From: Cerioporus squamosus
Taxonomy: Eukaryota; Basidiomycota; Agaricomycetes; Polyporales; Polyporaceae
NCBI GenBank assembly: GCA_022592435.1
Contig: JABYQS010000069.1
Span: 124,001-188,000, forward strand
DNA: 64,000 bases
Direction: 5' to 3'
Part shown: piece after piece, positions 24,601 to 35,312 of the stretch
Layout: the number at the start of each line of letters is the position of its first letter
Numbering within the stretch: position 1 is the first letter of the stretch
Notes under the pieces: model-generated
Databases searched by the model: none
The model's input: the letters and a program-made list of their open reading frames with translations, nothing else
What the model was told of the DNA's origin: nothing
Program-made: the position numbers and the translations under genes

Positions 24601-24913
24601 GGGTGCGGGTGCGGGGCAGGATTGCCGTAGGCTGCCCAGCGAGGAGCGTCGTCAGGCTCGTTCGCATATATGGGATGCGTTGAGTAGAGAAGAAGGAGGA
24701 AGACGTACGGGGGTGGTGCGGGTCAAGCTGCTGGTATGGCGTGGTGTGATTGTGGCGCATGGCGCCCGTAGGAGTTCCCACCGGAATGCGAGAAGAGGAT
24801 GCGAAGATTTGCTGGGCCCTGTGGTGCTCGTCGTAGGGAGCAAGGTGGGGCTCAAGCGAGGGGGGGAACTGGAAGAGGCCGGGGATATTTGCTGGGCGAG
24901 GGTTGGGGAGCAT
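21619..24913 (-). CDS. Zn2Cys6 transcription factor with AT-hook
   Basis: Start chosen at 24913 (MLPNPRPANIPGLFQF); an in-frame ATG at 25000 would add 29 residues. The N-terminal half is Pro/His/Gln/Ser-rich and spliced: exons about 24913-24709, 24631-24514, 24422-24017 and 23429-23055, each joining in frame. A 44 nt intron (23054-23011) then leads into an AT-hook (KRPRGRPRKN). The binuclear zinc cluster follows as CLFCRERKIACGPPPP...RCNQCTRRGLVCEYP, with C-x2-C-x6-C...C-x2-C-x6-C spacing. After it come Ser/Ala-rich disordered sequence and a short SRSRQREQ-type basic segment. The 3' end is uncertain: clear coding stops near 21930, and the frame to 21619 is low-quality, so a last intron is likely. 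Role: nuclear DNA-binding regulator; targets unknown. The exon 3-exon 4 gap (~590 nt) is long for this genome and may hide a small exon. Confidence 0.82.
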
Positions 24914-26373
24914 GACTGAGCGAGGGCCTGCGATGGAGTGATCGTGGATCGGAGGCAGACGCGGGGGCAGTAGAGGCGATAGCGATCGCAAACGCAACAC
25001 AAACGTTCACGGAAGCAAAACGCGGGGGGCAAGAGCTCGAGGACAGAGAGGCAGCGGGCACGGGGCAAATACTTTATAACTCCGTCCGAAAGAGGCTAAG
25101 AGCGAACAGCAGTGAGCAGCAGCCCACGACACGTGTTCTGCCTCGGCTCTCTCCAGCCGCGTCCGAGCGCGGTTAGTGACCGTGCTGAGCGTGCTCTCTC
25201 GCCCTTGTCCTCCTCCCACTGCCAGTGCCACTAGTCCTCTCTCGTCCTTCTTATCGCCTCCATCCCAGGCAATCCTCTCTCCCAGCCCGCCGTCCCTGCC
25301 CCGACGTTTCCACGCGGCTTCCCAGTCCCCTCTCGCCCTCCTCGCCCCCTCCGCCCGCCCCGTCCCCAAAAGCGCATCCCACTCCCCTCCTCCCTCGCCT
25401 TCGCCCAGCGTACCCGGACAGCGCGCTGCCACCCCCGTTCGAAGCCCGGCGCGTCCCAGGCCCGATCCTTCCCTAAACTCAATCAGATCCGGCACCCATG
25501 TCCGTACTACATGACGCTTCGCAAAACGTAACACGCCCTAAAGCGTCCGCCCCTCCCTGTGGGCTAGCAGCGTGTGTCTTGCCAATGGCCCCCCCTCCCG
25601 TCCACGCGACGAGACTGTCAATCCCAGACCCACACCCCGACTGCACCCGCCCGCGTTCGCATCTCCGGCCCGCACACCTGCTCCTCCAGACAATACAGTC
25701 CATTGCGTGGCCACAGCTGCTTGATCTGTCCTAGACTGCGATAGTACACCATCGCCTTCCAGCTTTCCATCTGCGCTGTATCTGCGTGCGTATGCGCCCC
25801 TTCGCGGAGTGGGGACTCGCAGTGCATGACGTGCAATGTGCACACACTTCCTCCGCTAATCTGCTGCTTCTCAGCGACTCTATAGCTCTCATAACCCACT
25901 CACTGCCGCTCCAGACAGGCAATGTCGCCCACCAGAACCGTGAACCTTGTGCACGAACCTAATGCTCGCCCTCCGCAGCGCGTCCATTAGCTCATCGTGA
26001 GGTGTTATCCCCACCCATCCCCGTCCGATGACTCCCTCGTCCAGCCTTCCTCGCGACGCGTGCTCGCCGGATCTACCCCAGTCACTCACGCTCATTGCTC
26101 AGGTCTCCTCCAGCAGTCTTCTACGCTGGCACGCTACACGGAAAGTGCGCATACATACACACGAGAGAAGCACGCGAATCGGATGGCGATCACACTGCCG
26201 TCCTGCTGGGCATTCAAGGAAATACGAGACACCAGCCACCACGCTACGCCAGACTAAACCGCGATCGTACATCGCGGCAAGCTCCCCACCCAGTCCAACT
26301 CAGAATGCCGAACGACGCCTGCCAGTGCGGCCTACCGAACTCCCATGACACCCTCGCGCGTGTAGCATAATCT

Positions 26374-26397
26374 GCTAGTACTAGTACTTGTACTAGC
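26374..26397. repeat. Short perfect inverted repeat (hairpin-like)
   Basis: Arms GCTAGTAC (26374-26381) and GTACTAGC (26390-26397) are perfect reverse complements separated by 8 bp. It may be a protein-binding palindrome or chance. Confidence 0.5.
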
Positions 26398-27371
26398 ACA
26401 CCATGCCACGCCCCCCTCCCCCTCCGGTGCGTCCCGCTCGCCGTATCCTGTTCCCCTACACATTTAGAGTCACATCCGGTTCTGACCCTTGCGGCTTGGA
26501 CCGTGACTTCGCATCAGCACCGTACGGCATCATTGCGGCCCCCTCGAGCCCGGAGACTAGTCGCAGGCGGGTCCGGGCTCGTGCAGGGTCGTGCAGGGTC
26601 GTGCATGCACATTGCACAGCGCACCCCCCAGCCCCCAGCGATCTGGCTCCCGAGCCGCGTCGCGCGGCGCACGCCAAGTACCAGTGATGGCATGGTGATT
26701 GACCGCCTCGGCCTCTACTTATGCAGTATGCGCACGGCCGGGAGCGCGATTCGCGGGCACCAGGCTCCAGCGCGCCGTCGCCTGTCTTGAGGCAGTCTCA
26801 AACTCTAGGAAGTGCCCGTGCCCGATGCATTGATGCTCCTCCGAGTTCAAATCCTCGTCCACTTCGGGCTGGCTTCCTGGCGCGATCCACGCCGCGATGC
26901 GCCGCGCGTTCGCCGTTCGCGTTCACCTCCCGGGCGCGGCCGCGGTGCCCATCAGCGTGTATGTACACAGTACAGTTTGCCTGTCACCGTCACTGTGTCA
27001 GGCCCTGGGCTGTCAACGGGTGCTGTCATGTCATCGCAGTCGCACGGCGATGACAGCGACAATGCTTGTCAATAGAGTACCGATATGGCAGCGAAACCCA
27101 CCAGAACGCAGAACGCAGCCTGAGATGCGATCGATACCCGCCCGTTGACCTTGTCTGTATCTGATTTCCCATGGGAGTGGGGGCTAGGACGAGAAGGTGC
27201 GGTCCCAGTGGCGGCTACTACGAATTGCCAGTTCGACGGGTTCAGACGTTGAGACGTCGGGGCTGCAGCGTGCGCCGATGAGCGCACAATATTTGCACTA
27301 GTACGTACGTCGTTTTGTGCATCGAGCTTCGACGTCTGGCTGGCATGGACATTGAACATCGCGCATACAGT

Positions 27372-27625
27372 GACAGCGACAGCGCGGTGGACGTCGGCAT
27401 GACGAGAGGGGGGAATTTTCGACGTCCGTGTGTCGGGTGGTGAGTACGTCGTGCCACGCCACGCAGCTGCATTTGTGGCTAACTCGAGACCCGATGATGG
27501 TCGATATTCAGACGGGCTCGTCTCGTACACAGCTGGATGACGACGATGACTGCCTAGCCCCGACCAGCAGCACCTTAGTCTGCGACGCTCGGCCTGCATG
27601 CGTATATGCGCGTGTTCGCTTAAGT
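27372..27625 (+). repeat. Direct repeat, copy 1
   Basis: This segment shares an ordered series of blocks with 27693-27968: GACAGCGACAGCGC, GTGGACGTCGGCATGACGAG, CGACGTCCGTGTGT, GGTGAGTACGT, CGCCACGCCACGC, TGTGGCTAACT and CGACGCTCGGCCTGC with TATATGCGCGTG. Small indels separate the copies. Confidence 0.8.
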
Positions 27626-27692
27626 CTCGAGTCTCGACACCCTGGACCCGCTGACGAGATCTCGTAGTGGATTCATCAGTACAGTACTACAG

Positions 27693-27968
27693 GGACAGCG
27701 ACAGCGCGCACGGTGGACGTCGGCATGACGAGAGGAGAATTTTCCGACGTCCGTGTGTTAGGAGGTGAGTACGTTCGTTATGTCGCGCCACGCCACGCCG
27801 CTGCATCTGTGGCTAACTTCAGGATGGTCGTTTCAGACCGGCTCGGTTCGTCCATGGCTGGGATCTCCCCGACTCCGCGATTCCGTGTCCAGGGTCGAAC
27901 GTGGTGAAGACGACTACTAACGTCCGGCACTTCCTGCGACGCTCGGCCTGCGTATATGCGCGTGTACG
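27693..27968 (+). repeat. Direct repeat, copy 2
   Basis: Second copy of the block series at 27372-27625, offset by about 320-350 bp, in the same orientation. Divergence by substitutions and small indels points to an old tandem duplication. Confidence 0.8.
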
Positions 27969-30900
27969 AAATCTCACCCCGGATGCCGGATGTAAGTACA
28001 GTACGAAAGCGGGATACCGACCGGATACCGAACGCCGGAACTCCCGCTCTCGACTCGCTCGCTCTGCTCTCTGGGTCGCTCTATCGCCACGCATCGCCAT
28101 TGCCTCCGTCCCCGTCCCAGCGGATTCGAGAACTTTGAAATTTGATCCCCGAACCCACGTAGACGGGGCAGGACTTCCTGACGGCATTTAGACAAGATTC
28201 GTCATCCCCGCTGCCAGTGCCCGATGTTTCGCACCTGGACATTCTTCGACGTGCTGCCCCTCCTCGATTGAGCAAGGCTGGCATATTCTCCGGCGGCTCC
28301 TCAGGCCTCCCCAAAGCTGAGCGCGCTTCGTCTACCTGCAGTATGCTCATCTGAACGTTTCCCCGCGTCCCCGCGCCCCGTCTCCACACCACTAAACGCA
28401 CACGCCGCAGGAAGGACTCCATAAGATTTGATCGCCGAGTCCATACTTGGCCGCACGAGCCCGGACTGCCGCTGGAGCTAGTAGGGGAAGAAGGTTCGCT
28501 TGGCACTGGCACTGAGAGGGCAATTGCAAAGACATCGTGCAAGGTCAAGCTTCAAGGTGGGGGTTCGTCCGGGTGCAGCTGCATTGTACTACCGTGTACG
28601 AGGGAGTGCTCACTGGCCCGTGGTCACTCGCCCGCTCAACGTGCGATAGCATCCGCGGGCCCTTGCTCGATGCTGCTCTCGCGCTTCCTCAAGGCCTTCC
28701 CTAGTCCTCCCTATGCGCCGCTCCGAGCCCGCGTCGACACAGGCCCGGTGCTCTTCGGCATCCAGCGGACGCGGCGTTGGCGGCGTGCGCCTCGGAGTTG
28801 GTATACCGTATGCTTTAAGTATTTCCTCTGTGGGCGATGGACTGCGACGTCGCTGATGTTCGAACGTCCGCTTCTTTGCCAAGCCGAGCTGGCCGTGTCG
28901 TGTCGTAAGTGCGATGCCCTACAGTATGTACGGCTTCGAGACCACCCCGAGACGGTGCAGCGAGCGCAGCACGGTGGAGCGCAGAGCACGGTGGAAGCGT
29001 GCGCTCGTGTCTGCTGGAGACATATCATGAACATTGCCTGGTGGGTAACATAGTAAATAGCTACTCGCGCCTCGTTCCTGCTGCTGCCTGTCACCTACTG
29101 ACCGTCGTCGGTCCCCGTCCCACCCGGATCCTCGACCGCCGGCGTGCACACAGCGAACAGAAGCCACCGCGCTGGTGCGAGCTCAAGTCTAGGCCTAGGT
29201 CCGAATCCGAATTCGAATCCGAAGTTGAACGTTGAACGTTTGCTCGATGGACACCGCGACCGACCGCGCGTAGGCTACTCCAGACAGCCCGGGTCGCATC
29301 CTCCTGCTTCCGGAACCCCATTGACACCGTCACACCCCCGCCAATCATCAAGGAGGACGTCACCCGCAGACTGGCACACCGCTTCTCCGCAGCATTCGGA
29401 CGGCGTAGGTCCGGCGGAGTAGGAGTGAACTCAGTACTCCCTCACTCACATGCACCGGCGACGCGAATGGCGAAAAAGAACTCGGGGTCTGTGGAGCGGC
29501 GGGAGGCGAACAGCGGCGTTAGTATGCATGGGAGCCCTAGTGATTGTCAAAATCGGGCACCTGGGTAAGGGCGTTGCTAATCTGCGCCAGATTGACAGCT
29601 GCGTGCCCCTCCGTACGTGCGTTGCTGTTTTGTGGTAGCTGCATGGTTTGTGCTCTGATTTGAAAATGGCAGGAAGGGGGTTCTTTCGATCCGCCCGTGG
29701 CTCGGAGGCACGCGGTGATGCGTCGAAGACTCCGAGGGCGACGTAGAAGGGCACGGCGCACAGAGTCAGCGACTTGCAACCTGTCGGGCTCTCTTTCAGC
29801 CCGCCGGGACCCGACGATGCAGTCCCGTCTCTTGGGACTGCTATACTCTTCTCGTCTCAGCTCTCGGAACGCGTGCGCATGACCATGATCTGGCCGGCAA
29901 CTCTCGCGCTCAGGCTGTCCCGCGCTCTGCACCCTAATTCTGTCGGTTGCGTCTCTGTACATGTCCCGCTGCTCGGCGTCGGTCCTTCGCATGACGCACA
30001 CCATCGACACCCTATTCACAGGACTTGGACGACGCAACGGCTGGACGGCTGGGGCTCACGGAGGCTGGAGGCTAGGCCTGCGACGCGCGAGCGGCCAGGC
30101 AGCCGGAAGACACACAGACGCCCCAGGCGGGGGAGATGCGTTTTCCACTCTGGCGAACGGAGGTGCGTGCGCCGGGTTGCTGGCTCGGGGTTGGGCTGGG
30201 TTGTGTCAATTGACCGTTCGTGCTCTGGCACTGGTCGTGCGCACAGTGCAGCGTTCGGGGCGCTGTCAGTGTCGTGCATGCGCATCCCAGTTGGCTGGGT
30301 TGGAGCCCGTTACTTGGCTCGCCAATGGGTTTATGGGGCGGCGCCGTGCATTCGACGACGGGACGACGGGTCCGGGCGCAGCGGGACGGGAACCGTTTCA
30401 TGGCACATGCAGCATTACAGTATGAGGGGCGTTCTCGAAGTGAGTCGCGAGCTGCACGGTCTCTTGCGTCTCGCGCGGGAACCCGCGTCTGCGACTTTTA
30501 TGCGTATGGTGGCCTTGCGAGGGTGAGGCTACGCTCCGGTCCTGTATATGCAATACGTGCATGATTGATTGCGCTCGGGCGCAGCGCGCGGGGAGAACTT
30601 CGATGTCGGACCTGAAAATATTTGTGGGTAGGAGACCGTGCAGTTCCAATTGCACATTGTCTCAGCTCGCTGGGATGAATGAGATGTATGGGTCCGGAGA
30701 TGCGTAATCGATAGGCTGTAACCCCGCTTGTGTGCTGTGCAGGCCAATGAAGCTCGTCACTCGCCCTCCGAGTCCTCAATGGCGCGCGAGTAGCAGCGAG
30801 GCACGAATGTACCGCGGCGACTGTCTGGGCCTACGTAAACCCGAGCAGTCCGCGATCTTGCGCCTTGGGCGATGTCACTGTCCTGGCAGTGAGCCCTTCT

Positions 30901-33120
30901 CCCGTAACCTCGCGCGTTGGGCCCGGCGGCGTCTTGGAACTCTAGAGGGTGGTGTGCCCTGTGCGTTCCAACTTCATCGAGAAACAAATGACACGAAGAC
31001 GCCTTGTATTGCGGGTGTAGGCTGGCAATAACGTTAGCTGCGAGGTATGTAGATCATGTATGGGTGCTGGGACTTCTACTTCGGGCGCGGGTGCACTGCG
31101 TAGAGTACATACGTGGGAGGGGCGAGATAGCCGTGAGGGTTTGGATCGGGATCCGCTGGGTCGGTATTTCGGTTGCCCGGATGTGCACCTGTTTGTGCCC
31201 TCTAAAGTCCGGTTCGACTGAGGTTGGACGTTCAGAGCAGGCACTCGCAGCGGGGAAAGCTTGCTGCTGACCGGGCTTGACTGCGGTGTCCTTGAAGTCG
31301 GGCCTGGGATTTTTGAGCTGCCTAGGTTCCTGCTTTCAAAGGCCGGCTGACAGTCCACGACGCAGTGTATGAAACAGGGCCAGCAGTTGCTTGGTATATT
31401 CTGGCGGGAGGTTAGACTGACATATGGGGTGCTGGGTTTTGACCGTTGACGAGGGTCGAGACACTGACATCCCGAACAAGTATACCATTCCCGGACACGA
31501 GCAGCGTATAACCGGTCTCCACCCTCGAATTGACACCAAACGCGAATCTGAGACCTGAGCTGGCAGCCCCGGAGAAGGAAGGCGATCCGTACCCCTGCGG
31601 CTAAGCAACCAGCGTCCTGTATGCCTCTTCGGGGTCCGGATATCTCCGCTGCTGTAGAGTTCGGGTCCAGCATACGCCTGAGGAGGCGAGCCGCCACAAG
31701 AGTGACAGGACAGGTCGAACGACGATCGTCGCCGCCGGCCAGATAGCCGTGAGGGTAAGAATCGACATCTAGCTCGTCGGGTTTCGGCTCTTTTCGAGGG
31801 TGGACAGCGGAGTGACGTCTGCTCGCGTCTGGGCATGGGCTCAGATTGCGCTGGCCGAGTCGCTACGTGCCACTCGGGAGGAAGGTGCAGTACGTTCTCC
31901 ACGCCGAGCGGGAGGAACCAAGCGGGCGAATCCGTCTCACGATTTCTCCGGGGTCCATTCCAGCGCAGGACGGAGCTCGGGTCTGCGCTCAGTGCTCAAC
32001 ACATGCAGCGCGCGAGGCGTCGTTACTCGGAGGACGATCGCGTTCGGTGTCACTCCCGCCGGGCCTGGACCGCCAAGTGATTCAGCTCGTCAGTAAGTAT
32101 GTACCTAAGTACCAGAGTGCTTGTATGTACTACTTTACCGCCATTGAATCATGCGCAGATCGCCGTCGTTAGAGTTGCAGACAAATCGCGCCCGGGTCGT
32201 CGGACGGCAGCATCCATGACTATCGGGCTCGATGTCCGCCACTCGCAACACAGTCTCAGAATGCACGCAACGTCGCTCCCGAAAGGGTGAAAAGGGGTCG
32301 GACGTACCGCGCAACTCCGGGAGGGTTAGGATCGGCATCCTGGAATCCGGTGTGCGAGTCGGTCTTTGGCCGGCGCTCTCGATAAGCTGAGACTCATGCG
32401 TGCGCGTAAGTATAGATGATGGAGTATGTGGAGGGTCCGCGTTCGGGAGGTGTTCCTTCTAGGCTGTAGCATTAGGCTGGGCTCGCTGATGTGGCGCTAC
32501 ACAGACTGGGGTTTGAGCCTAGAAAGTGGTGGACACTGATTAGCAGCACTCTTCAGTACTTGCGCGGTGGCTGAGTAGCCCGATTTTGACCGCAATGTCG
32601 CGAATCTAGAGGGGAGTAGTTGCGCGACGCTTCGCCGCGGACCGACGCGGTCACGGGAACAGGCTGGTGGTCAGGTGGCGGACAAGGTTCAGGGCAGGCG
32701 TTCTGGCGTCTGGCACCATGGACAGCATGATCAGTACGACTCCTCCTCCTCTGCGCGTCGAACGTCCTCCATGTCCTCTCCAATTTACCCGTTCGGACCT
32801 CTTATCTTCTGGTGTAGCCGTGCTACGCGGAAGCATCAGGGCGGCGAGCTCGGACAGGTTGCCGTCTGAGGCGGCGCCGCGGCCCATGCGGTAACGACAC
32901 CCTCGCCGCCGTATGACCTCGGCCCTGTGCTCTTCGTAGCCTTGTGCTTCTGCCGCACTTCTGAATCAGATGGCCTACCTTCTGCTCCACCAGGCTTCAC
33001 TCAAGCTGTCTATGAATGAGCTATTCTCAGCTACGCCTTCGTCCATATAGTCTCCCCCTGCGCCGGCTCTGCCCTGGACGTCCTCCTCGACGCTCTGCCC
33101 AGCGGGCTGCTCACTCAAAG

Positions 33121-35312
33121 ATGAAGTTTCGCCCGTCTCTCCTGGCCCTTGCGTGTGGACTGGTTCGGGCGGACGCCACCCGCCTCTTCGAAGCGCGTCG
33201 TCCTCTACACATCTCCTCGTTTGCACGTCAGGATGGCAACCACGGCATCCATCTCGCGGTGTCGCCCGTTTGCGGCCCACTTTCTGGCAATGTGTCCGAT
33301 GTCAATGCAGGGATCAACCTGACGGGGATCAAGACCATCGTCGCATTCGGAGTACGTCTTTCATTGCTCTATATGCGCACCTCGTTCGAAGTCGGTACTG
33401 GGAGAGGACATCGCCGCAAGGTCATGGTGGAGGACGGCTGAGTGACTGACACCCCAGGAATGGCCCCAAACCGCACCGTGCGATAGGCGGCTTTTAGTGG
33501 TGCGTACCTTTTACCTGCAGCACCACTATAAGCCGACTATAAGCCTGGTTGAAAGGTTACGTTGTTACCGGTAAGGAAACGACTATTGACCGGTGGATAA
33601 TCAAGCTATAAGGTGCGGTGCGAAAGTGGTGCGGCAGGTTACCTATTGACATCAATGCGGGTTATAGCCGAGGAATTGCTAAACAATAAGTTTAATATTT
33701 TGCACCTTTCCGCCAGGGGGAAAGGTTACCTATAGCCCAGTCTAGTGGGCGGGCTAAAGCCGGTGCAAAGGTTACCTTTCGCACCATGCGATAACCGGTC
33801 AATATTGGGGCGATAGGTTAACCCTATGCACCACTATAGTAACCCACCTATCGCATGGTGCGGTTTTGGGCCATTCCTGGGGTGTGAGAACGTCGTCCGG
33901 CAGGTGAAGGACGCAGCCCCTTCGGACGCTCGCATAACCTATCACGGTCACTGTCAAGGCGCACCCCGTGACCGATTGAGCCTCGTCATGCCATCCCACC
34001 TGCCTTCGTGCCCGTGGGGTGAGGTCGTGCGCGCGGGCTATGGTCAGCTTGTCCTAACTCGCCACACGCCTGTCTGCGTGGGCGTCGCGATTGTAATCCT
34101 CTGTTTTGCACGCATATAACCAGCTCACTATTCGTCTGCTTGAGCGCCGCCCGCAATGTTGCTGTGGATAGGCTTACATGGGCACCGCTGATATGTTCAT
34201 CATTTTTGTGCAGGATTCATACACCGACGGTGGAAGGCAGGACGGAGGACCTCTGCCTGCGCCGGTCATCACGCCTCCTGATGCGGAGGCCGGAGGCAGG
34301 TCGACGGACGGGAAGGTCTGGGTTGAGGACATCGCGGACGACATCGGCGCGACGATCATGGACTACGCAGTACGTTTCCCATTCAAAGCATCTCGTGCGA
34401 GTCAGCAACTAACGTCCCGGCAGCAATCCGGCGCGTGCACAGACCTCAGCCTATGGCCGAGCGCAATCAAACAAGTGGACTTCATCGGGCAGAGTGAGTC
34501 TTCTTTTGCCGGTCTCATTGAGGCCGATGCTGACCCTGCGCTGTTAACAGTGGCAACGTTCCTCAACCAGTCCAACAACCTCGACCCAGAGACCACGCTG
34601 TATGCGGTCTTCTTCGGCATCAAGTAGGTCCCGGCAAGACAATCAGCTCCGTTGCGCGTGCTCTGACCATCCCCCTCGAACGCATATAGCGACTTCGAAG
34701 ACTCGAAGAGTACGTCCCGCTTAACCTGCCTCTCTCGTCATGGCATTCGCTCACCACGTGCATAGCTGACGGCGAAGCGAACCTCCAAGCCGCTGCGCAA
34801 GTCATCCTGACCCAGATCCGCAGGCTCGCAGACGCACCAACGAACGCGCGCTCCTTTCTCGTCACCGACGTCTACGGCCGCGGCACGCACACCCCGGCTG
34901 GCGACGCCTTCGTCCAGACGGTTTTCTCCGGGCTGCACGACCTGCACCTCGGCATCAACTCTACTGGGCATGGCGAGGCCGCGGGCGAGGGCCCGGCGCT
35001 GAAGGTCGCGTTTGCGGAGTTCAGCCGGATCTGGGATGGGGTGCTCGGCGCGGACCCGGGGTTTGAGGCGTTTGGGTACGTGAGCACGGATGCGTGCATC
35101 ACGGACTGCTCGGATGTGTTTTGCTCGACGGAGGGGATGTGCGACGACCCGGAGCATTTCTTTCAGTATATTCCTGGGTGAGTGGGTCGTCGGTATGACA
35201 GAACGGCTTGTTCGAGGCTGATTGGGGTGCGTGTAGGCACCCGTCGAAGGAGGGGCATCGGATCATGGCGGATTATGTGGAGGAGGTCCTGGAGCGGTGC
35301 GGCGAGGCGTGA
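33121..35312 (+). CDS. SGNH/GDSL hydrolase, CE16-like acetylesterase, secreted
   Basis: The start at 33121 gives MKFRPSLLALACGLVRADA, a signal peptide. Exon 1 ends at 33351 in ...KTIVAFG and joins across an 862 nt intron (33352-34213) to DSYTDGG, forming the block I motif FGDSYT with the nucleophilic Ser. Later exons give a block III GIND (Asn split by an intron: AA|C), LRRLADAPTNARSF-like text, and the block V region YIPGHPSKEGHRIMADYV with the catalytic His. The Asp usually three residues before that His is not at that spot. Length is ~360-370 residues. CE16 enzymes deacetylate xylo-oligosaccharides and related substrates outside the cell, which would fit a wood-decay fungus. The oversized first intron carries a MITE-like insertion. 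Coding frames are otherwise intact. Confidence 0.85.
33449..33885. mobile_element. MITE-like terminal-inverted-repeat element inside the esterase intron
   Basis: The left end (33449-33487) and right end (33847-33885) are near-perfect reverse complements over 39 bp, with two mismatches. Termini read ACACCCCAGGAATGG at left and CCATTCCTGGGGTGT at right. If the ends are CACCCC/GGGGTG, a 3 bp TGA flanks both sides as a possible target duplication. The ~440 bp interior has no ORF of note but carries subterminal repeats: GGTTACC-type motifs (about 33,555; 33,636; 33,721; 33,768), CACCACTATA and CTATAAGCC/GCTATAAG motifs. It is more AT-rich than its surroundings. These traits fit a non-autonomous DNA transposon. 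The family is not assigned. Confidence 0.88.

Larger units (their letters stand above)
24914..33120. other. 8 kb region with no supportable gene
   Basis: Upstream of the transcription factor the plus strand is strongly pyrimidine-rich (25.2-25.5 kb), as in many fungal promoters. Beyond that, many ORFs of 60-250 codons overlap on both strands with Arg/Ser/Pro-rich composition and no domain, signal peptide, or matched splice sites. The stretch contains a diverged direct duplication (27.37-27.97 kb), short tandem repeats near 26,580 and 29,205, and a short palindrome near 26,374. It could be an extended regulatory region, decayed transposon DNA, or a locus for non-coding transcripts; sequence alone does not decide. 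Confidence 0.45.

Noticed and set aside
26811..26867. tRNA-like T-arm (GAGTTCAAATCCTCG) with GAAGTG/CACTTC ends
   Set aside because: The ends pair but enclose only 57 nt, with no proper D-arm, anticodon arm or 7 bp acceptor stem.
29774..30526. 250-codon ORF (+) in the gene desert
   Set aside because: Arg/Gly/Ser-rich with no domain; long random ORFs are common at this GC content.
33449..33885. Intron element as a retrotransposon LTR
   Set aside because: Ends are inverted, not direct TG...CA repeats, and there is no coding interior.
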